A DNA stretch of 64,000 nucleotides, taken from assembly GCA_011503125.2 (NCBI GenBank), contig WWBZ02000002.1, positions 1,116,001 to 1,180,000 on the forward strand. Reading direction: 5' to 3'. The stretch's first letter is position 1. Each line of letters opens with the position of its first letter. Of this stretch, positions 57,801-64,000 are shown one piece after another. The position numbers and the translations under genes were made by a program. The notes under the pieces are model-generated. The model did no database searches. It had not been told where the DNA came from and was given only the letters and a program-made list of their open reading frames with translations. Source of the stretch: Botryosphaeria dothidea (taxonomy: Eukaryota; Ascomycota; Dothideomycetes; Botryosphaeriales; Botryosphaeriaceae).

Positions 57801-60800
57801 GACCATGTCGTCACTGCTCCTCGAAGAAGACTGCTCCGCCTGCTCCACAACAAACACACGGCCCGACTCCGCAAGAAGACTGCTAGCAGCATTCAACACC
57901 GGGGCCGTCGACTCGGCCAGCTGCGTCCTCGTCTTGACGATGATGAAGTCGAAGTCCTTGTCTCCGGCACCCAGGTCCGCCTTCGCAGCATCCAAGATGC
58001 CGAAGCTCGTGCTCCTCTCGGAGCTGTGCTCGTTCTGGACGGCAACGAGGTCCCTGGCGTCCGACGCCATGAACTTGTACTCGCTGTACACCGACCGGTT
58101 CGCGCGGTCGCGTCCCTCGAACCAGAGGCACGACGCATCGCCCGCGGCGAGGCTGAGCTCCAGCACCTTCAGCGCCGGCTTCTTGTGGGCCGCGAGATCC
58201 AGCACCTCCTGCACGCCGCCGAGCTGCAGCAGCCCGTCGCCGCTCTTCAGCAGCGAGATGTCGGGCAGGAAGGTGGACTGCATGAAGGTGTGCTTGGCGA
58301 ACAGGTCGGCGCCGACGTCCAGCTGGTGGCACGACAGGTTGGTCATCTGCACGAGCAGCGCGCCCGTCTGCGGGTGGAAGATGGAGGTGCTGGACTTGTA
58401 GTTCTTGGCCATCTCCGGGCGGCCGCGGCCCGAGTACTCGACGCGCGCGACGGCGACGCCCAGCTCGGGCGGGCCCTGCTGCAGGACCGGGTTGATGACG
58501 AGGTCGTCGATGATGGCCGGGATGAGCACGGCGTTCATCGTGCTGCGGCCGCCGGCCCAGATGGACGGGGTCGCGGACTGGAAGCAGCCATCCAGGACGG
58601 CCGGGTGGACGGGGTAAGGGGACTGCGGCATGTAGGCCGAAGGAGGCTCGGCGAAAGAGATGTGCGAGCGACTGTTGCGCTGGCCGGCAATGGCTTCGAC
58701 TAGGACTTGCTTCTGGAAAGCTGGGCCGAAGGCGTATCCGACCTCAGAGGAGATCTTGTACCACAGGTGGCCTGGGGTGGTGTGCTTGAGGGGAGCAATC
58801 TCCTCCTTGGTTGCAACCCTCTTCACAGGCTCATCAACACGGATCAAGCCACTGGCATGATCCATAATCACACCCTCTTTTTTAGAGGAGATCTTGAACT
58901 CGAACCACGAGTCCTTCGTGCCGGCCAGCGGACTGAGCGTCAGCATGTACTCCGCCGGCACATCCTCTTCGACGACGAGCGCCTTGTCGAACCTGATGTT
59001 CCTCAGACGGTAGCCCAGCTCCCCAACAGAGTTCACGCTCTCATCCCCCTTCAGCGAGGCGTGGGCCTGGAACATGGCCTCGACGGCCATAGCCACAAAG
59101 CCCGCCGCGGGCATGACAATGTCCGAACCGACCTTGTGGTCGCGCAGCCACGGCACCTCGGCGACCTTGAGGATGCGCTTGAACGACGGGCTGCGCCAGG
59201 GGGTACCGAGGACCTTGCTGCCGAGCAGGTCGTGGCTGGGGAAGCGCTTGTAGCGCCACTCCTTGCTCTCGCTGCACTCGTACCAGTACTTGGTCGCGTG
59301 GTTCCACGAGTAGTTGGGCAGGTCGGTGATGACCAGCGGGCGGCCGGCCTCCTCGTCGGCGTTGACCTCGGCCAGGTTGATCGGCACGCCCTTGAGGAAG
59401 AGCTTGCCGGCGACGTCGAGGGTGGCGTTGGTCGAGTCGGCACCGCGCTTGAGCGTCGTGGCGTACTGCACGGCGGACCCGATATCGATGGTGTCCTTGA
59501 TCTGGCCGATGGGCCCCGCCAGCGCACCGGCGGGGCCGATCTCGATGACGAAGTCGGCACCGTCCTTGCCGGACACCATGTCGCGGAAGGCGTCGTCGAA
59601 GCGCACGGGCGACACCATGTTGCTCTTCCAGTAGCTGACGTCTGTTGTCTCGGTCGGGGCAAGGGCATGGCCGTGGACGGACGAGAACATGGTGACCTTG
59701 TCGCCGAAGGGACCGGGCTTGCATGACTGGCCGTGGAAGTCCCGTAGGAGAAGGCTTTCGTACTCCTTGCCAATCTCATCCATGTAGGTCGAGTGGTAGG
59801 CGAGGTTGACCTGGAGCAGGCGAGCAAAGTGGCCATCCTTTGTGAGGCGATCCTTGACCTGCTCCAATTTGCTGACAACGCCGGAGAGGGTGAGAGACTT
59901 GGGGCTGTTGTGGCACGCAATCTGGACGGTTTCCAGACCGTCGAGGTAGGGGCCAATGACATCTGCGCCAACACCAACAGCAAGCATACCAAGCGGAGTT
60001 TCGCTGTCTTGCTGGCGGTGCTTCGCGGCCAAGCCTCTGTGGTAAGCAACAACAATTGCATCGGCCCTGGTGAGAAAACCAGCAGCATATGCGGCGGCAA
60101 TTTCTCCGGAAGAGTGGCCAACAACACCCTGCGGCTTAACTCCCCACTTACTCAGGATAGAGAGAATAGCAAGCTGAAGCGCAGTAACGAGCGGCTGGGA
60201 GAACTCAGGCTGGCGCAGATGTTCGGACGAGCGAGGCGCGGTCAGCTCCTCGTAGAGAGACCAGTCAGGGGGCGTCGGCAGAGCACGCAGCACCGTGTCG
60301 AGCTCCTTGACCACCAGTGCGGCTTCAGGGAAAGTCTCAAAGAGCTCCTTCGCCATACGAGGCCACTGGGCGCCCTGGCCGGTGAAGACGAAGCCAATCT
60401 TAGGCATGTTCGCCTCCTTCTTGCCGAAAACGAGCGCGTTCTCGTCCAACTCCGACTTCCGCGCGATGACGAACGCGCGGTTGAAGTGGTGGCTTCTTCT
60501 CTGGGAAAGCGTGTACGCCAGATCACGGAGATTCGCCTTCACGGACAAATTGCTCAGGTGCTTGCTCATCTCCTTGGTGTAAGACTTGAGCGAGCTCTCA
60601 TCGTTGGCCGAGAAGAGGAGTAGGTACGGCCGCGACACGGTTTCGTCATCACTAAAGAAATCGTCTTCATCGTCTTCATCAATAGACTTGAAAGACGACG
60701 TGTGGGCTGGAACGAAGCCCTTAATCAAAGCCTTCGGCTCGTCGATGATGGCGTGACAATTCGAGCCACCAAAACCGAACGAGTTGATGCTAGCACGGCG

Positions 60801-62598
60801 GAACGGCACATTCGGGAAGGGTATCGCTGCTCTAGTCGGCTTGACCTTCAGTCCCTCGAAGTCGACTGTCACTGCGTTAACGCTCTGATCAAGTTTTCGT
60901 GATCTTGGTGGAGACTTACCATTCGGGTTGGGCTTCTCGAACGTAGGGTTACCAGGGATGGTGCCATGCTCAATGGTAAGAACAGCCTTCAGGAGGCCTG
61001 AAATGCCAGCCGCCGGCTCCGAGTGGCCAATATTACTTTTCACCTGTTCGCCGCTCCGTTAGTCAAATCGCTTGTCGCGGGAGCATAAAGCGGAGCTGCA
61101 CTCACCGAACCTATAACTAGCGGCTTCTCCCTTCCTTCAGCAAAAACACTGGCAATACCCTTCACCTCAATAGGATCACCAGCGTTCGTGCCCGTTCCGT
61201 GGCACTCCAGGTAAGTCGTTGCTCCGAAATCGCTAATGCCCGCATTTCTGTAGGCTGCGCGGATCGCCTGCGCCTGGTCCTCGGAGCTTGGACTGGCAAT
61301 GCCTGGCGTGCGGCCGTTGTGGTTGTTAGCAGTTCCGCGGATAACCGCTCTGATGGGATCACCGTCCCTGAGAGCATCGTCCAGGCGTTTTAGGACGACG
61401 GCGTTGATGGCCTCGGCCTTGATGTAGCCGTCAGCCTTTGAGTCGAAGGTGTGGCATTTTCCGGATTTCGAGTGCGCATTTCTCAGCGCTCCGTCTGACG
61501 AGGTCGAAAAGTCAGTTTCCCGAAACGGTAGCATAATAGCTCGAACATCCCGAGCGGTCACTTACTCTCGATACTATGGTCAGGGCTATTTGATGCGTTC
61601 TAGTCAGCTATTGGTTCTTGCAGGGGTGGGCGATCGGCGAATATTTCCTCATATGACCGGGGGTGAGAAAGTTAAAAAAAAGAACCTACTTGATGTATAA
61701 GTTGGCACCGGCGACAATGGCCCCAGAAATCTCGCCCGTTTGCAGGTACCTGCATGCCACGTCCACACCTACCAGACTTCCGGAACAGGCCGTATCCAAG
61801 GTCAAACTGTTGACACGGTTCAAAAACGAGTCAGTCCAAAGCTGATCCCGGTTGATGGGTCTCCAACAAACGTGCGCCCGACCCAACGGTCCGCAATGGC
61901 GCGACAAGATGTTGCGCATGACGTGGCGGGCGGAATCGAAGCTAAAAAGCATGGGGAACCACGCACCTGGGACCTTTGATATTCAAGAAGTGACTTATCC
62001 TGTTGCTCATGATCGAGCGCCCGACTCCTATCGCGCACGACGGCGGCCGATTTTGAGGGTCGCGAGCGTGCATCCACGCATAATCTGTCCGTCACCGTTA
62101 AGCCATCCCTATTCACGTCGAACCGGAAGTCGCTCAGGAGGACTACGTACCGACTTCGTACGAGCCAACAAAGCAGCCGTACTGCTCTCCGGACAGCGTC
62201 TCGATCGGAATACCCGCGCTCTCCAGACCCTCATAGACGACCTCCAGCAGCTGTCGTTGTTGCGGGTCCATGGAGATGGCGTCGAGGCGCGAGATGTTGA
62301 AGAAGCCGGCATCAAAGTCGGCCGGGTCGACGTTTTCGAGGAACATACCGCCGGGATTCCTCAGGGTAGTCGGCTTGTCCGACCCATCGTAGTGGCCCTT
62401 GAGGTTGAAGCGAGTGGACGGCGGATCGGTGCCCGCCACGCCGCCCTTCATCAAGAACTCCCATAGCTTGTGCGGAGTGTTGCTGTCGCCGGGCAGGCGG
62501 CAGGCCATGCCAATGACGGCCACGGGCTCCTGCACATACTGCCTTGTCGACGAAGGGGCCGGGGACGGCCCCGAACCAGCAGCTCCCTGGGCAGGCAT
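54859..62598 (-). CDS. Highly reducing polyketide synthase (KS-AT-DH-degenerate MT-ER-KR-ACP)
   Basis: Eight exons (62598-62151, 62084-61967, 61806-61690, 61585-61566, 61494-61106, 61043-60920, 60865-56589, 56526-54859) give 2386 residues. KS: DTACSGS (Cys near 196), [32 protein letters not shown] (near 658). [12 protein letters not shown] (near 980) and HPAVLDGC (near 1160). A methyltransferase-position region (near 1290-1480) has [12 protein letters not shown] where active enzymes have a glycine-rich SAM motif, so methylation is unlikely. [18 protein letters not shown] (near 1814). [13 protein letters not shown] (near 2023), a variant of the usual GGLGGLG, with intact SSVSG...[16 protein letters not shown] (near 2339). 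One exon is only 20 nt, and the 54 nt intron at 60866-60919 has no stop. A TATA-like box about 100 bp upstream supports the start at 62598. Product unknown. Confidence 0.92.
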
Positions 62599-63478
62599 GT
62601 TCTTCTTCAGTTTGGCGGGCTGGGGGGGTATGGATGGGGGGTTGGTGAGTGGCCACGAGGGAAAGGCTAACAAGCTCGCATTAGGCTGTATCATGTATAT
62701 ACCTCTCCAGTTCGCAGCAAAGACATCTCCACCGGCGCGTGGCACAGCAGGGGACTATCGCCTGATTGCTCGGGTACATCCGCTTCTTTTCGGTGTGGGT
62801 TGATACCTATTTGGTTAAGTACGAGCCAAGGGGTGGAGGACCGTTAGCCGCCGTTAGACACGGGCGATCAAGCCTCCGGCGGCCGTGATTGCCATGGGGG
62901 ACTGGGCGGGTTTCTCCTTTGGCAAAAGGCACCATTTCTGGACCCAGGGATCGCTAGCAGCTGGGTTGAATGTGTCAGGAACCATGTCGGGTGTGATAAG
63001 AGCTGGCTAGAACAGCATCCCCTCCCCCGGGGGGGGGGGGGGGGGGGGTGATCCAGAGTGCAGTAACGGAGGAGCCCTACACCGGATTAGCAACGCCATG
63101 CAGCGGGATTGCGTGACCCATTGGAAAGGCGAGTGCAGAAAGGTTGGTGCTCCTTCCCTTCGTCAGGGTCTCCACCTTGCGGACCTGCTTGCCTTTCGTC
63201 TGGGACAGGGGAGGGCTGCGAGTCAGGCCAGGTGAGCATTACCGGGGAGGGCTGAAGAAGCGGAAGAAGGCCCGATAGGCGGGCAGCCGGGTCGAGAAAT
63301 GATGGCGCTGATGGGCGGGAAAGCTATAAGCCAGCGGCGACTGGACGGAACTGATGCACATTGGCAGAATCAATCGAACATTCTTTCTTCGAGAAGCACT
63401 AGCGCGCGGCATTCCGGCCCAATCACAGCACACCCTTTCCGAGGTTGACCATCAGAGATTGGAGCAACGGCAGCAGAC
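62599..63478. promoter_or_regulatory. Bidirectional promoter between HR-PKS and alpha/beta hydrolase
   Basis: 880 bp between divergent starts. On the PKS strand a TATATAC-type box lies at about 62695-62701. The shared promoter suggests co-expression of the PKS and the hydrolase. No other gene is seen. Confidence 0.6.
63029..63048. repeat. 20-base homopolymeric G run
   Basis: A G run preceded by five Cs lies in the PKS/hydrolase promoter. It could form a G-quadruplex; its length may be imprecise in assembly. Confidence 0.9.
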
Positions 63479-64000
63479 ATGGCGGGCAGACAAGAGGTGG
63501 AATTCAAGACACTGGACGGCCTGACTCTCCGGGGCTGGCTGTATCCGGCAAAATCGCGCGGGCCGGGCATTATCATGACTCCAGGAGTAAGAAGAGCGCG
63601 GCAGACGGCATTTCAGAAGAATCTGACGGACGAGCACAGTTCAACATTCCCAAGGACATGATGCTGCCCGAGGTGGCAGAGGCGTTCCAGCGCGCAGACA
63701 TCACGGCACTGGTGTACGACCCGCGCAGCATTGGGGCCAGTGACGGCAGGCCGCGGAACGAAATCGATCCCTGCAAGCAGGTCGAGGACTACTCGGACGC
63801 CTTAACCTTCTTGGCCACGCAGCCGACGGTGGACGGGAGCAAGCTGGGGGTTTGGGGGATGAGCTTCGGCGGCATGGTGGCGGCATGCGCGGCGGCGCTG
63901 GACAAGCGGATCAAGTTCGCCATCATGGTCTGTCCATTGGTGCGGCTGTACGACCCGGCGAAGATGGTCAAGCTGCTGGCAAAGGCGGCGAAAGACCGCG
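63479..64000 (+). CDS. Alpha/beta hydrolase, polyketide transferase/thiohydrolase type (cut by right edge)
   Basis: Exon 1 (63479-63586) and exon 2 (63640 to beyond the window) are split by a 53 nt intron. The protein starts [24 protein letters not shown] and continues [32 protein letters not shown] and a nucleophile elbow GMSFGG. This matches the fungal family that includes the fumagillin polyketide transferase (Fma-PT/Af380) and the brefeldin-type thiohydrolase, enzymes that release or transfer a chain from an HR-PKS. Its divergent position to the HR-PKS supports that role here. The His of the triad lies outside the window. Confidence 0.87.

Overview
This window is filamentous ascomycete (Pezizomycotina-type) DNA. 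Genes carry 49-212 nt spliceosomal introns with GTRNGT donors, CTRAY-type branch points and YAG acceptors. Fungal-only families are present: fungal type I FAS alpha and beta subunits, an HR-PKS, a large NRPS, a GH115 alpha-glucuronidase and an MTC1/DUF5427 protein. The species cannot be named from sequence alone.

The centre, about 3.4-40.2 kb, is a biosynthetic gene cluster related to the HC-toxin (TOX2) and apicidin clusters. It holds a four-module NRPS (minus), a dedicated FAS alpha (plus), a branched-chain-type aminotransferase (minus), a DHA-type MFS exporter (minus), a cytochrome P450 (minus) and a dedicated FAS beta (plus). My model is that the FAS pair makes a medium-chain acid (about C10). 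The P450 and other enzymes oxidise it and the aminotransferase makes it a 2-amino acid of the Aeo/Aoda class. The NRPS joins this with three other residues and the terminal C domain closes a cyclic tetrapeptide, which the MFS protein exports. The NRPS domain order is (half C)-A-T-E-C-A-T-C-A-T-E-C-A-T-C-(degenerate T). Its two intact E domains predict a D-L-D-L tetrapeptide without a separate amino acid racemase. This differs from HTS1 as I know it, which has one E domain and relies on the TOXG racemase. No pathway transcription factor is visible in the window.

The left flank (1-2.9 kb) has the 5' part of a secreted GH115 alpha-glucuronidase, whose promoter carries an inverted pair of XlnR-type GGCTAAA sites around CreA-type sites, and an alpha/beta hydrolase. 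Right of the cluster (40.7-49.2 kb) are conserved or housekeeping-like genes: a UPF0390-type small basic protein, MTC1-like, an AT-hook protein and a CPD photolyase. Next come a frameshifted ankyrin-repeat membrane-protein pseudogene (50.2-53.5 kb) and a 377 bp hAT-like MITE with an 8 bp target-site duplication (54.3-54.7 kb).

The right end (54.9-64.0 kb) starts a second secondary-metabolite locus: an eight-exon HR-PKS (KS-AT-DH-degenerate MT-ER-KR-ACP) divergent from an alpha/beta hydrolase of the polyketide transferase/thiohydrolase type, cut by the window edge. Exon models were built by reading splice signals and protein-family continuity by eye. Functional assignments are from motif recognition, not from a search.
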